The notes under the pieces: generated by a model
What the model saw: only the letters and a program-made list of their open reading frames with translations
What the model was told of the DNA's origin: nothing
Databases searched by the model: none
DNA from: CADEED01 sp964444835
GTDB lineage: Bacteria; Pseudomonadota; Gammaproteobacteria; Steroidobacterales; Steroidobacteraceae
Length of the DNA stretch: 64,000 nt
Assembly (NCBI GenBank): GCA_964444835.1
Contig: CAYUIT010000001.1
Location: 248,001-312,000, forward strand
Direction: 5' to 3'
Program-made: the position numbers and the translations under genes
Shown: one piece after another, positions 1-8,866 of the stretch
Layout: each line of letters starts with the position of its first letter
How positions within the stretch are numbered: position 1 is the first letter of the stretch

Positions 1-1
1 T

Positions 2-52
2 GCGGCAGGCCAAACCTGCAAAGCCTGCCACGACAAGTTCAAGCTGGATTGA
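2..52 (+). CDS. cytochrome c' C-terminus (5' truncated by window)
   Basis: The first 17 codons read as the end of a class II c-type cytochrome. The visible peptide AAGQTCKACHDKFKLD contains the CxxCH haem-attachment motif close to the stop, which is where cytochrome c'/c-556 proteins carry it; most other c-type cytochromes have it near the N-terminus. Such proteins are periplasmic four-helix haem proteins. The convergent neighbour is a cytochrome b561, a frequent genomic companion. Only the C-terminus is in the window, so the signal peptide and the axial ligand helix cannot be seen. Confidence 0.8.
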   Translation, partial: AAGQTCKACHDKFKLD

Positions 53-63
53 GAATGGCACGA

Positions 64-91
64 GCCGGTGCGATCACGCGGTCGCACCGGC
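64..91. terminator. hairpin between convergent cytochrome genes
   Basis: A perfect 10-bp stem (64-73 with 82-91) and an 8-base loop lie between the stop of the cytochrome c' gene and the stop of the convergent cytochrome b561 gene. The position suits a bidirectional terminator. There is no clear T tract, so rho-independent function is an inference. Confidence 0.5.
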
Positions 92-102
92 CTCGCTAGC
101 AG

Positions 103-840
103 CTAAAAGAACGCCAACGAGCCCTCAGGCGCCGTGCGCACGATCACATAGACGGCGCCCGCCACCAGCGCCGCCAGAGCGCACCACACTAACAACTTAG
201 ACTGAGCGATCGCCTCGTCGGGCGCCACTTCGTCGGCACGCTTGCGACCGGTGATCATCGGCACGATCAAATTCTCGCGCTTCACGAGCCAGTAGCCGAG
301 AGCCGCAGCGATATGGACAGCCATCACGGCGAGCAGCACATCGAACAACTGCTTGTGCAGCGTCGTGATGCGATCCGACAACGACGCGGTCACGTAACCG
401 AACAGCGGCCCGGTATTGATAATCTGATCGTTGGCGAACAACCCTGTGACCGCTTGACCTAACAACAGCGCCAGCATCGCCAAGATTGCGAGCGCGCCGA
501 GCGGATTGTGTCCAACATAGCGTTGCGGCTCGCCCGTGAAGAGCGAGCGCGCGTAGCGCAGAATGGCGGCCGGCCCGCGCACGAAGGCGCCAAAGCGCGC
601 ATGCCGCGTGCCGAAAAACCCCCACAAAACGCGCACCACCGCGATGCCGAGTACCGCGTAGCCGAAGCGCACATGCCAGGCGAAATAGTCGCCCTCGAGC
701 TCTTGCGTGAGCCAGCAGCCAGCCACGGAGGCGACGAGCCCCCAATGCATCACGCGTACGGGGAGGTCCCACACCAATCGGGAACGTGGTTCTTCAGGAC
801 TGGCTGGTATGTCGTTCGTTGAATTCGATGAAGTAGTCAT
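103..840 (-). CDS. cytochrome b561 family membrane protein
   Basis: A 245-residue protein of the cytochrome b561/hydrogenase cytochrome b type, which transfers electrons across the inner membrane through two b haems. After a hydrophilic N-terminus comes the family's opening motif WDLPVRVMHW. Likely haem-ligand histidines are H32, H56, H162 and H176, all in or next to membrane segments, and a fifth hydrophobic segment is near the C-terminus. The ATG at 840 lies 47 bases inside the upstream VOC gene; no ATG is available between there and the conserved motif, so I keep it. The convergent cytochrome c' makes a periplasmic c-type partner plausible. Confidence 0.87.
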   Translation of the reverse strand: MTTSSNSTNDIPASPEEPRSRLVWDLPVRVMHWGLVASVAGCWLTQELEGDYFAWHVRFGYAVLGIAVVRVLWGFFGTRHARFGAFVRGPAAILRYARSLFTGEPQRYVGHNPLGALAILAMLALLLGQAVTGLFANDQIINTGPLFGYVTASLSDRITTLHKQLFDVLLAVMAVHIAAALGYWLVKRENLIVPMITGRKRADEVAPDEAIAQSKLLVWCALAALVAGAVYVIVRTAPEGSLAFF

Positions 841-1264
841 CCGGATCCCACAGACTGACGCTTGTCATGGACACCCTCTGCCCATCCGCGCCACGCACAC
901 TAAACACATGGGGCGGCGCGTGAATGCGCGCGCCGAATCGTACCGCACGGCGGTACACGCCCTGCGCGTCCGCCCCTTGCATGACGAAAACGATATCGCC
1001 GATCCCGAGACGCTCGCGACGCGGGGGTTCCGGCAGCCGCGGCTCCGTGAACTCGAGCAGCCCGATCATGCCCACCGTGGGATCCTGCGCCTGCAGGATC
1101 ACCAAGTGGGTTTTGTCGCCGCGCTTGCCCGCCGCTAGCCCCACTCCGCCTAGCTCGATTTGGTCGTCGTACCACACCTGGAGCCCGAAGATGCTGCTGT
1201 AGAACGCTGTCGAACGCTCGCAACTGCGTACGATGAGCGTCGTCCGCTTGACCAAGGTGTTCAT
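794..1264 (-). CDS. VOC (glyoxalase/bleomycin-resistance fold) family protein
   Basis: A 156-residue single-chain vicinal oxygen chelate protein starting MNTLVKRTTLIVRSCERS, the usual opening beta strand followed by the 'S..FY...G' helix. It ends with the second metal-site strand, DPDDYFIEFNE, where the glutamate is the typical ligand. Substrate cannot be told from sequence; the family includes lyases, dioxygenases and resistance proteins. The open frame extends further upstream, but the ATG at 1264 matches the family N-terminus and the extra residues look non-coding. Its end overlaps the start of cytochrome b561, so the two are probably co-transcribed. Confidence 0.82.
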   Translation of the reverse strand: MNTLVKRTTLIVRSCERSTAFYSSIFGLQVWYDDQIELGGVGLAAGKRGDKTHLVILQAQDPTVGMIGLLEFTEPRLPEPPRRERLGIGDIVFVMQGADAQGVYRRAVRFGARIHAPPHVFSVRGADGQRVSMTSVSLWDPDDYFIEFNERHTSQS

Positions 1265-1387
1265 CAGCCCAGTGTACCGCGTCGCCCGACACGGAATGCC
1301 TTGCAGCCGCTCACCGACATGCCCAAAATCGCGCCGCCGCCCGTCGGGAACTTCCGGCCGCGGCCACCCTCTCAGCCTGCACAATTT

Positions 1388-2098
1388 ATGATCAAAGTAG
1401 AGAATCTGACCAAGCGGTATGACGCGCTCACGGCCGTCGACGGTATCAGCTTCGAGGTTCAACCCGGCGAGGTGCTCGGCTTTCTCGGGCCGAACGGGGC
1501 CGGCAAGAGCACGACGATGCGCATGATCGCCGGGTTCATCACGCCCACGTCGGGGACCGCGAGCATTTGCGGCCACGATGTCGTTGCGAGCCCCATCGCT
1601 GCCAAGCGAGCGCTGGGCTACCTACCCGAAGGCGCCCCCAGCTACGGCGAGATGACGGTACACGGATTCTTGACGTTCATCGCGCAACTCCGAGGTCTCG
1701 ATTTCGCGGCGCGCAAAGCGCGCCTCGCGCACGTCATCGAGCGGTTGCAACTCGATGGCGTACTGCATCAGACGATCGAGACACTCTCGAAAGGCTTTCG
1801 GCGCCGCGTCGGCTTGGCACAAGCCATCCTGCACGACCCCAAAGTGCTGATTCTCGACGAACCGACCGACGGCCTCGATCCGATTCAAAAGCACGAAGTG
1901 CGCACGCTGATCAGCGAGATGTCGCGTGACAAGATCATCGTCATCTCGACACACATACTCGAAGAAGTGGACGCGGTCTGCACGCGCGCCATTGTCATCG
2001 CGCGCGGCAAACTGATCGTCGACGACACACCGAGCGGCTTGAAGTCGCGTGCGCCGTCAGGTCGTCTCGACGACGTCTTTCGCACGCTCGCAGCCTAG
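1388..2098 (+). CDS. ABC transporter ATP-binding protein, GldA-like
   Basis: A 236-residue ABC ATPase. Visible motifs are Walker A GPNGAGKST, a signature-like stretch LSKGFRRRVGLAQ, Walker B VLILDEPTDGLD, and the switch histidine in ISTHILEEV. It belongs to the ABC-2 exporter class and most resembles the GldA/NatA-type subunit. The start MIKVENLTKRYD matches the family; the open frame runs further upstream without homology. It is followed by a matching permease, a GldG-type auxiliary protein and a DUF4340 protein, a set found widely in bacteria that do not glide. The substrate is unknown; gliding motility should not be assumed. Confidence 0.9.
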   Translation: MIKVENLTKRYDALTAVDGISFEVQPGEVLGFLGPNGAGKSTTMRMIAGFITPTSGTASICGHDVVASPIAAKRALGYLPEGAPSYGEMTVHGFLTFIAQLRGLDFAARKARLAHVIERLQLDGVLHQTIETLSKGFRRRVGLAQAILHDPKVLILDEPTDGLDPIQKHEVRTLISEMSRDKIIVISTHILEEVDAVCTRAIVIARGKLIVDDTPSGLKSRAPSGRLDDVFRTLAA

Positions 2099-2120
2099 GC
2101 CCATTCGAGGAGAGAATTCC

Positions 2121-2855
2121 TTGCGCCCCACGACGGTCATCTTGCAGCGGGAGCTCGCGAGCTATTTCGCGACACCGCTTGCCTATGTGTTCATTCTCAT
2201 TTTTTTGGTGCTCGCGGCTGCACTGACGTTTTACCTCGGCAATTTCTTCGAGCGTGGTCAGGCGGATCTCGTCCCATTCTTCAACTTCCACCCATGGCTG
2301 TACTTGTTCCTGATTCCAGCCGTGTCGATGCGCTTGTGGGCCGAGGAGCGCAAGAGCGGCAGCATCGAGTTGTTACTCACGCAACCGGTCACGCTGTGGC
2401 AGGCCGTGCTCGGCAAGTTCTTCGCCGCCTGGATCTTCGTGGCGATCGCGCTCGCGTTGACGTTCCCGATGTGGATCACCGTCAACTTTCTCGGCTCGCC
2501 CGACAACGGTGCGATTGTTGCCGCGTATCTCGGCAGCCTGCTGATGGCCGGCGGTTTCCTGGCGGTCGGCTCGTGCATGTCGGCCTTGACGCGCAATCAA
2601 GTCATCGCATTCATTCTGACCGTTGTCGTGTGCTTCGCCATGCTGTTGGCGGGGTTTCCGCTGGTGCTCGATGCGGTGCGCGCTTGGGCACCGCAAGTGA
2701 TCGTCGATGCCGTGGCGTCCCTATCGTTCCTGTCGCACTTTGAGTCGATCGTCAAAGGCGTGCTCGATCTGCGCGATCTGTTGTACTTCGCGATGACGAT
2801 CGCGTTCTTCTTGTTAGCGACCGCTGTCGTGCTCGACGTTCGCAAGTCGAGCTGA
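2121..2855 (+). CDS. ABC-2 type permease, GldF-like
   Basis: A 244-residue inner-membrane permease with six hydrophobic segments and an ABC-2 organisation. The amphipathic N-terminus (ILQRELASYFATPLAYVF) precedes the first membrane helix, and the conserved WAEERKSGSIELLLTQPV stretch follows the second. The start is taken as TTG at 2121 because a strong Shine-Dalgarno (gaggag, 2107-2112) sits at good spacing; an in-frame ATG at 2049 would run well into the ATPase gene. It should be the channel partner of the ATPase encoded just upstream. Confidence 0.88.
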   Translation: MRPTTVILQRELASYFATPLAYVFILIFLVLAAALTFYLGNFFERGQADLVPFFNFHPWLYLFLIPAVSMRLWAEERKSGSIELLLTQPVTLWQAVLGKFFAAWIFVAIALALTFPMWITVNFLGSPDNGAIVAAYLGSLLMAGGFLAVGSCMSALTRNQVIAFILTVVVCFAMLLAGFPLVLDAVRAWAPQVIVDAVASLSFLSHFESIVKGVLDLRDLLYFAMTIAFFLLATAVVLDVRKSS

Positions 2856-2868
2856 CGGAGCCAACGCC

Positions 2869-4755
2869 ATGAACCGCAAACTCACACTAGGCACCGGCAC
2901 ACTCGTCGCGCTCGGCCTACTTTTTATCGGCATCACGATTCTCGCGAACTCGCTGCTCCGCGGTGTGCGCATCGACCTGACCGAGAACGACTTGTACACC
3001 GTGGCGCCCGGCACGCAAAATATCTTGAAAAACCTGCCGGAGCCGGTGAACTTGCAATTGTTCGTCTCCGAGCGCGCCATCTCGCAAGTGCCGGCGTTCA
3101 AGACGTACAGCCTGCGCGTGCGGGATTTTCTCGAAGAGCTCCGCGCTCGCTCGAACGGCAAGATCCGACTGCAAGTCATCGACCCCCAACCGTTCTCCGA
3201 AGACGAAGACCGAGCCGCCGAACTCGGCATTCGCGGTATCCCCACCAACGCGGCCGGCGATAAGTTGTATTTCGGCCTTGCCGGCAGCAATTCGACGGAC
3301 GGCCGTGCGGTGATTGAGTTCTTCGACCCCGCCAAGCAAGAGTACCTCGAGTACGACGTGGCGAAACTCATCTACCAACTCGGCACACCGAAGAAGCCAG
3401 TCGTTGCTTGGCTGTCGGGCTTGCCGATGAACGGCGGCATGGACCCGATGACGGGCCAACCGCAAGAACCGTGGTATGTCTTGTTGCAAGCGCAAGAGTT
3501 ATTCACGGTTCGGTTGATCGAGCCCACAATCACGCAAATCGACAAGGACGTGGACGTACTCGTCCTCGCACATCCGAAGAACCTCCCGCCTGCGGCATTG
3601 TTTGCGATCGACCAGTTCGCACTCCGCGGCGGTCGCGTGTTGGCGTTCGTCGATCCCGATTCGACCGTCGATGCAGCCGCTGATCCTAACAACCCGATGG
3701 CCGCGATGATGCAGTCGCGCTCCTCCACGCTCGAGCCATTGCTCACCGCCTGGGGCGTGCAGTTCAATCCCGCCGAAGTGGTGGTCGACCAGGAACTCGG
3801 TTTGACAGTCGGCATGCGCGCGGGCGAACCGCCCGTGCGACACATCGGCATTCTGGGCCTCACCTCGAACAGCTTCAGCAAAGACGTCGTCACTGCCGGT
3901 CTGACGTCGGTCAACCTTGCGACGGCAGGCGCCTTGTCCGCTCGCGAAGGCGCGAAGACGAAGTTCGAGCCGTTGCTCGAATCGAGCACGCAAGCCGGCG
4001 TGCTACCGGCGGAACGGTTCGCTGCCCTGATGGACCCTGCGACACTCCGCGATGGGTTTCGGCCAACGGGTAAGCGCTACGCCCTCGCCGCGCGAATTAC
4101 AGGTGATGTCACAACGGCGTTTCCGGACGGCGCGCCAGGCGGCGCTGCGAGCGATTACTTGAAGGCTTCGCAGAAGCCGCTGAACGTCATGGTATTTGCC
4201 GACACGGACATGCTCGGCGACTTCTTGTGGCTGCAGCAGCGCAATTTCTTCGGGCAGCGCATCGCCCAGGCGATGGCTAACAACGGCGATCTCACCTGGA
4301 ATGCGATCGACAATCTCGCGGGGAGCAACGACCTGATCAGCGTGCGCGGTCGCGCTGCGTTCACGCGCCCGTTCGAGCGCGTCGAGGAAATTCGCCGCAA
4401 TGCCGACGATCGCCTGCGTGCCAAGGAACAAGAACTCGAGCAGCAACTGCAGCAGACTGAGGAACGCTTGACGCAACTCGAGTCGGCCCGCGCGAGTGAA
4501 TCTGGTGCATTGCTGACACCCGAGCAACAGGCCGAGCTCGATCGCTTTCAGCAGGAGAAGCTGCGCATCCGCAAAGAATTGCGTGAAGTGCGCCTGGGGC
4601 TCGAACAAGAGATCAAGGCGCTCGGCACCCGTCTCAAGCTCGTGAACATTCTGGTGGTGCCGCTGGTGCTCACGATGCTAGCCCTGGCCGTCGCGGGGTT
4701 CCGCCGCCGCCGTCGCGCCGCGATCCAGATGCTGGAACGGGAGAAGCACGCGTGA
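2869..4755 (+). CDS. GldG-like ABC auxiliary protein
   Basis: A 628-residue protein with one N-terminal membrane anchor (about residues 8-27), a large extracytoplasmic region containing a GldG-type domain (LTENDLYTVAPGTQNIL, a typical start of this domain) and a second region resembling the ABC auxiliary domain. Near the C-terminus are about 70 residues of Glu/Gln/Arg-rich coiled coil (roughly 520-590), a second membrane helix (roughly 600-615) and a basic tail. It lies 13 bases after the permease and overlaps the next gene, so it is part of the same transporter. Its function in this complex is not known. Confidence 0.85.
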   Translation: MNRKLTLGTGTLVALGLLFIGITILANSLLRGVRIDLTENDLYTVAPGTQNILKNLPEPVNLQLFVSERAISQVPAFKTYSLRVRDFLEELRARSNGKIRLQVIDPQPFSEDEDRAAELGIRGIPTNAAGDKLYFGLAGSNSTDGRAVIEFFDPAKQEYLEYDVAKLIYQLGTPKKPVVAWLSGLPMNGGMDPMTGQPQEPWYVLLQAQELFTVRLIEPTITQIDKDVDVLVLAHPKNLPPAALFAIDQFALRGGRVLAFVDPDSTVDAAADPNNPMAAMMQSRSSTLEPLLTAWGVQFNPAEVVVDQELGLTVGMRAGEPPVRHIGILGLTSNSFSKDVVTAGLTSVNLATAGALSAREGAKTKFEPLLESSTQAGVLPAERFAALMDPATLRDGFRPTGKRYALAARITGDVTTAFPDGAPGGAASDYLKASQKPLNVMVFADTDMLGDFLWLQQRNFFGQRIAQAMANNGDLTWNAIDNLAGSNDLISVRGRAAFTRPFERVEEIRRNADDRLRAKEQELEQQLQQTEERLTQLESARASESGALLTPEQQAELDRFQQEKLRIRKELREVRLGLEQEIKALGTRLKLVNILVVPLVLTMLALAVAGFRRRRRAAIQMLEREKHA

Positions 4756-5705
4756 ACCCGCGACGTCTCGTCTGGTTGCTCGCCGCCGCGGCGGCCGTGG
4801 TAGGCCTTGCGCTCTGGGTCGCAACGCTGCGTAACGAAGCCTCGACACCCGCTGACGAGCGCGCGTTGCCCGCATTGCGTGCCGCGCTGTCTGACGTGAC
4901 CGAGGTGCGCCTGACTAAAGGCGATGGCTCAACCGTGACCTTGCAAAAGCAGCCCGCGGGTTGGCAAGTCGTGCAGCGAGGCTATCCGGCGGATGCCGGC
5001 CGAATTCGCAAACTGTTGCTCGATCTGGCCGAGCTCGAGATTCGCGAATGGAAGACGAGCGACCCGGCTAACTACGCCAAGCTCGGCGTCGAGGATGCCA
5101 CCTCGCCAGCCGCGACGAGTACGTTGGTGGAGGTGGTCGCGCCGAAGCAGACGTGGTCGCTGCTCATTGGCAAGCAAAGCACGCCGAGCAGCGGGTTCGT
5201 ACGCGTCAGTGGTCAGGCCACGAGCGCGCTGGTCGAGCCGCTCGTGATCGTGGATACGGATTCGAAGGGCTGGTTGGATCGCGAGATCTTGAATGTCGCA
5301 GCCAAGCAAGTGGAGTCGGTGCAGATTACAGCGGACGACGGCGTCGCCTACACCCTACGACGCGAGAAGCCCGATGATGCCAATTTGACGTTGGTGGATC
5401 TTCCGGCGAATGCCAAGCTCGCCTCGCCTGCCGTCGGAAACTCTGCCGCCGACGCCCTCGTCTCGTTGACCTTCGATGATGTGCGCAAAGCGGACGATAC
5501 GCTCGAAGCTAAGCTCAAGGCCGTCTATCAACTCGCGGACGGCAAGACGCTCGTGTTGGCCGGTGTGCGCGACGATACGCGCACTTTCGTCACGGTGTCG
5601 GGCGATGCCGCGCAAGCGGCGCGACTCGCGGGGTGGCAATTCCAAATTCCCTCGTGGAAGTTCGAGCAGATCTTCCGGCCGCGTAGCGCGCTCCTCGCTC
5701 AGTGA
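4752..5705 (+). CDS. DUF4340 domain protein
   Basis: A 317-residue protein with an N-terminal signal anchor (VWLLAAAAAVVGLALWVA) followed by a DUF4340 region: repeated beta-rich units of the type VTEVRLTKGDGSTVTLQK and GWQVVQRGYPADAGRIRKLL, then an IGKQSTPSSGFVRV stretch. DUF4340 genes regularly follow GldG-type genes. The GTG start is embedded in the stop of the previous gene (GTGA, 4752-4755), so translation should be coupled. It is likely anchored in the inner membrane facing the periplasm, working with the ABC proteins; its biochemical role is undefined. Confidence 0.85.
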   Translation: MNPRRLVWLLAAAAAVVGLALWVATLRNEASTPADERALPALRAALSDVTEVRLTKGDGSTVTLQKQPAGWQVVQRGYPADAGRIRKLLLDLAELEIREWKTSDPANYAKLGVEDATSPAATSTLVEVVAPKQTWSLLIGKQSTPSSGFVRVSGQATSALVEPLVIVDTDSKGWLDREILNVAAKQVESVQITADDGVAYTLRREKPDDANLTLVDLPANAKLASPAVGNSAADALVSLTFDDVRKADDTLEAKLKAVYQLADGKTLVLAGVRDDTRTFVTVSGDAAQAARLAGWQFQIPSWKFEQIFRPRSALLAQ

Positions 5706-6625
5706 CGCTCATCCATTGGCGCCTGGTCGGCGTCGCATTGCTGTGGGCCGGCACTTTCATTGCTGGCCGCAAGGTCGCGGCGCACGCGCCGCATGCCATC
5801 GTCGCGGCTCTGCGCTTTGTGATAGCGGCGGCTTGCTTGTTGCCCCTCCTCGCCTGGCGTAGCGGCACACTCGCCTGGCCGTCGCGTGACTCGTTAGGCT
5901 GGTGCGCCGCGCTCGCGGTAACGGGCATGCTGGCCTACAACCTGTTCTTCCTGGGCGCGCTCGCGCACCTCGATGCGAGCCGCACATCGCTGATCGTGGC
6001 ACTCAACCCCATCATCACGCTGCTCATCGCGGTAGCACTGGGGCTGGAGCGCTTGTCGGCTCGGCGGGTCGCCGGTGTGGCAGTGGCATTCGGTGGTGTG
6101 GCCACCATCCTCTCGCGCGGCGAACTCGCGAGCTTATGGCAAGGCGGGATCGGGCGCGGCGAGTTACTGATGTTCGGTGGCGCGCTCTCGTGGGCCGCCT
6201 ACACACTGATCGGCCAGCGCGCGATGCAGTCGATGTCCTCGCTCGTCGCGACGACGTGGTCCGTAACGCTCGGCGCGATCATGCTGTTAGGCGTCGCACT
6301 ACCAGCCCTACCGACGTGGCTCGCACAAGGGGGTGCCGCCGATCCGCTGGTGTGGGCGGCTGCGGCCTACCTCGGCATTGGCGGCTCGGTCATCGCATTC
6401 GTATGGTATTCGGATGGCGTGCGGGAGCTCGGTGCGGCACGCACCGCCGTCTTCAACAATCTGGTGCCCGTATTCGGCGTCGCTCTCGCCGTGTTACTAC
6501 TCGGCGAGGCGCTGCACTGGAGCATGATCGCAGGCGGTGCGTTAGCCATCGCGGGCGTAGTACTCGCTACGCGAACCGAATCGGTGCCGGTCAGCGCGTC
6601 CGCGCAATCAGCGTCAGTGAAATGA
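5702..6625 (+). CDS. EamA/DMT family transporter
   Basis: A 307-residue inner-membrane protein with ten predicted helices in two EamA repeats, the layout of drug/metabolite transporters such as RhaT or YdcZ-like exporters. The first helix carries WAGTFIAGRKVA and the fourth SRTSLIVALNPIITLLIA, both family hallmarks. The GTG start overlaps the stop of the DUF4340 gene by four bases. The substrate cannot be predicted. Its 3' end overlaps the end of convergent lptG by 35 bases, so no intergenic terminator is possible there. Confidence 0.88.
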   Translation: MTLIHWRLVGVALLWAGTFIAGRKVAAHAPHAIVAALRFVIAAACLLPLLAWRSGTLAWPSRDSLGWCAALAVTGMLAYNLFFLGALAHLDASRTSLIVALNPIITLLIAVALGLERLSARRVAGVAVAFGGVATILSRGELASLWQGGIGRGELLMFGGALSWAAYTLIGQRAMQSMSSLVATTWSVTLGAIMLLGVALPALPTWLAQGGAADPLVWAAAAYLGIGGSVIAFVWYSDGVRELGAARTAVFNNLVPVFGVALAVLLLGEALHWSMIAGGALAIAGVVLATRTESVPVSASAQSASVK

Positions 6626-7661
6626 GCGCCATGGCTGCGGTGGGCAGCCAGGCGAGGATCGCGGGATCAACATCGAAAACGATCGCCCCGCTCTCGAGCA
6701 TTTGTTGCGCCAGGAAGAATGCTATGCCGAGCAGTAGTCCGATTACTGTGCGCGTGCCGGCACCCGAACCTCGCAAGCTGCCGAACAAGAACGGCACCGC
6801 GAGCAGACACGCAAACAACACAGCCGTGGTGCGCGCAATACGCGACCAATAGGCAAACACTTGCGGCCGAGCATCGAGGCCATTGCTTTCGAGGTGCGCA
6901 ATCAGTCGATGCAGTACGCGCGTCTCGAGTTGGCGCGGTTCCGCCACCGTAAGCCCGAGAAACTCCGCGCTCGTCGTGCTGCCGAACTTGCGCTGGCGCG
7001 ATGCCGACGCTGTGACCTTCTCAGCGTCGAAGCGCGTTTCCGCGAAGTTCGACAGCTGCCAACTGCCATCCGGCATGACCTGCGCTGTCGCGGCCCGCGA
7101 CAACGCCAGCAGCTCGTGCTGCGGCGACAATTCGAACACGTTCATGCCCCCAAACTCGGTGTCGCCCGACTGCTGAGCGACATTGATGACGAGATTGCCA
7201 TCGCGGACCCACGCCCCGCCGCGTCCGGCAAAACTGACATTGGCAAACTTGCTAAAGGCCTTCTGTTGCTTGGCCATTTGCTGCAGGGGCGGTGCCAAAT
7301 ACTCGCCGATCAAGACACCGGCAGACACTAACAACAAGGCACCGATCGAAACCGACCCTGCGATCCGCCACACCGACACCCCCGCCGCACGCATGACGGT
7401 CAACTCGCTGCCACGTGCCAACGTACCGAGGCCGATCAAGCCACCGATCAACGCGGAAATCGGCAACAGCTCATACACTTGCTGCGGCAGATTGAGGAGC
7501 GTGAACCACAGCGCATCGAGCGCCGAGTAATTGCCCACGCCGATGTCGTCCTGCTGTCCGATGAACAGGAACAGCGCGCCGAGCACGAGCAGCACAGTCA
7601 TCACGACAAGCACGCCGCCAAGCAGCGCGCGAATGATGTACCGATCGAGTGTCGTGAGCAT
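6591..7661 (-). CDS. lptG: LPS export ABC transporter permease LptG
   Basis: A 356-residue permease of the LptB2FG complex, which extracts lipopolysaccharide from the inner membrane and drives it along the Lpt bridge. It opens LTTLDRYIIRALLGGVL, has the coupling-helix region GSELTVMRAAGVSVWRI, a large periplasmic jellyroll domain in the middle and three C-terminal membrane helices. It starts eight bases after lptF. In many Gammaproteobacteria this pair is divergent from pepA-holC-valS, exactly as here. Confidence 0.95.
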   Translation of the reverse strand: MLTTLDRYIIRALLGGVLVVMTVLLVLGALFLFIGQQDDIGVGNYSALDALWFTLLNLPQQVYELLPISALIGGLIGLGTLARGSELTVMRAAGVSVWRIAGSVSIGALLLVSAGVLIGEYLAPPLQQMAKQQKAFSKFANVSFAGRGGAWVRDGNLVINVAQQSGDTEFGGMNVFELSPQHELLALSRAATAQVMPDGSWQLSNFAETRFDAEKVTASASRQRKFGSTTSAEFLGLTVAEPRQLETRVLHRLIAHLESNGLDARPQVFAYWSRIARTTAVLFACLLAVPFLFGSLRGSGAGTRTVIGLLLGIAFFLAQQMLESGAIVFDVDPAILAWLPTAAMALISLTLIARTR

Positions 7662-7669
7662 GGTGCGGC

Positions 7670-8764
7670 TCAGCTCGTCGCCACATCACGGTGGCGCCAA
7701 CGTGCTAGCCACTGCGGCAACAACACGATCGCAGCCGCGATCAAGCCTACTGCCGCATGCACCCACCAAAGCCCGAGCCATTCCGGCATCGTCCCGCGCG
7801 CAATCCACACACGTCCCGCAGAGGCCAGATTCGTGTAGACGAAGAACAGCAAAATGGCGAAACCGATGCGCGCGTATCGCCCTTGCCGCGGCCGCAACCG
7901 CGCAAGCGGCACCGCAATCAACGCCAACACGATGGCCATCAAGGGCGCTGCAATCCGCCAGTGGAATTCGGCTCGTTTCGCCGGATCCGTTGACGCCGCC
8001 AACTCGCGCGTCGTGAGCCCCTCCAAACCGGCCGCTGACAATGCCGCCTGCGGTACTCGGACCGGCACGACGTTTTCCGCGAATCGCACGATCCGAAACT
8101 GCTTTTGTCCCGGCACTCCCTCGAAACGTTCGCCGTCATACATCGTGATGATATGGAGCAAACCATCGTTCGCGACAGAATGGGTAGCGCGGTCGGCCAG
8201 CGCCACCTCCACACGTCCCGCTCGTTGGCGCTGCACGAAGACGCGGCGCAGGGTTCCATCCGGGTCAGCACTTTGTGCATACACGACAGTGCTGCCACCA
8301 CCGAAGGTGCGGAACTTACCCGGCGCAATGGGTGCGAATTGCCCCGCGCGCAGTGCTTCGTTCCGCAAGGTAATGACACGGCCAGCTGCCATAGGCGCGA
8401 GATCGAGTGAAAGCCAAATGAGAAAACCTGTCACGACCAGCGCCAATGCCACGACCGGGCGATACAGGCGCACAGGCCCGGCGCCGCAGGCGTGTAAGGC
8501 CGCCATCTCACTGTCGTGATACATCCGCCCTAGCGCCAGCACCACACCGAGCAGCATTCCCACCGGCATGATGATCGACAGGTTTTGGAGCGCTCCCAGC
8601 CCGATGAGTTCAAGCACCACATCGCGCGGATACTGTTGCTCTGCCGCCCGCTCGAGCACGCGCCCGATCTGGTTGGTTAGCATAATCACGAGCAACACGG
8701 CGGTTACGCCGAGCCAACTGGTGAAAACTTCCCGCAAAATGTAACGGTCGAGAATGCGACCCAA
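7670..8764 (-). CDS. lptF: LPS export ABC transporter permease LptF
   Basis: A 364-residue LptF, partner of LptG in LPS extraction. Key signs are the N-terminal RILDRYILREV, the LSIIMPVGMLLGVVLALGRM helix, the coupling helix SEMAALHACGAG, and the central periplasmic domain. The start is a TTG at 8764; a GGAG ribosome-binding site lies about seven bases upstream and no ATG is available before the conserved region. Transcription diverges from pepA across a 102-base gap that must hold both promoters. Confidence 0.95.
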   Translation of the reverse strand: MGRILDRYILREVFTSWLGVTAVLLVIMLTNQIGRVLERAAEQQYPRDVVLELIGLGALQNLSIIMPVGMLLGVVLALGRMYHDSEMAALHACGAGPVRLYRPVVALALVVTGFLIWLSLDLAPMAAGRVITLRNEALRAGQFAPIAPGKFRTFGGGSTVVYAQSADPDGTLRRVFVQRQRAGRVEVALADRATHSVANDGLLHIITMYDGERFEGVPGQKQFRIVRFAENVVPVRVPQAALSAAGLEGLTTRELAASTDPAKRAEFHWRIAAPLMAIVLALIAVPLARLRPRQGRYARIGFAILLFFVYTNLASAGRVWIARGTMPEWLGLWWVHAAVGLIAAAIVLLPQWLARWRHRDVATS

Positions 8765-8866
8765 TCCGGCTCCCGCTGCGCAACTTCGGTTAAACTCCGC
8801 AACCTTAAATCATTCCGGTCACCGGGCGCCAATCTTCGAGCCTCGCATCCCCGTAAGGAGCATTGC

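Noticed and set aside
1388..5705. A gliding motility operon
   Set aside because: Only the ABC-type members resemble Gld proteins; no other gld or spr genes are present, and this ABC set is common in bacteria that do not glide.
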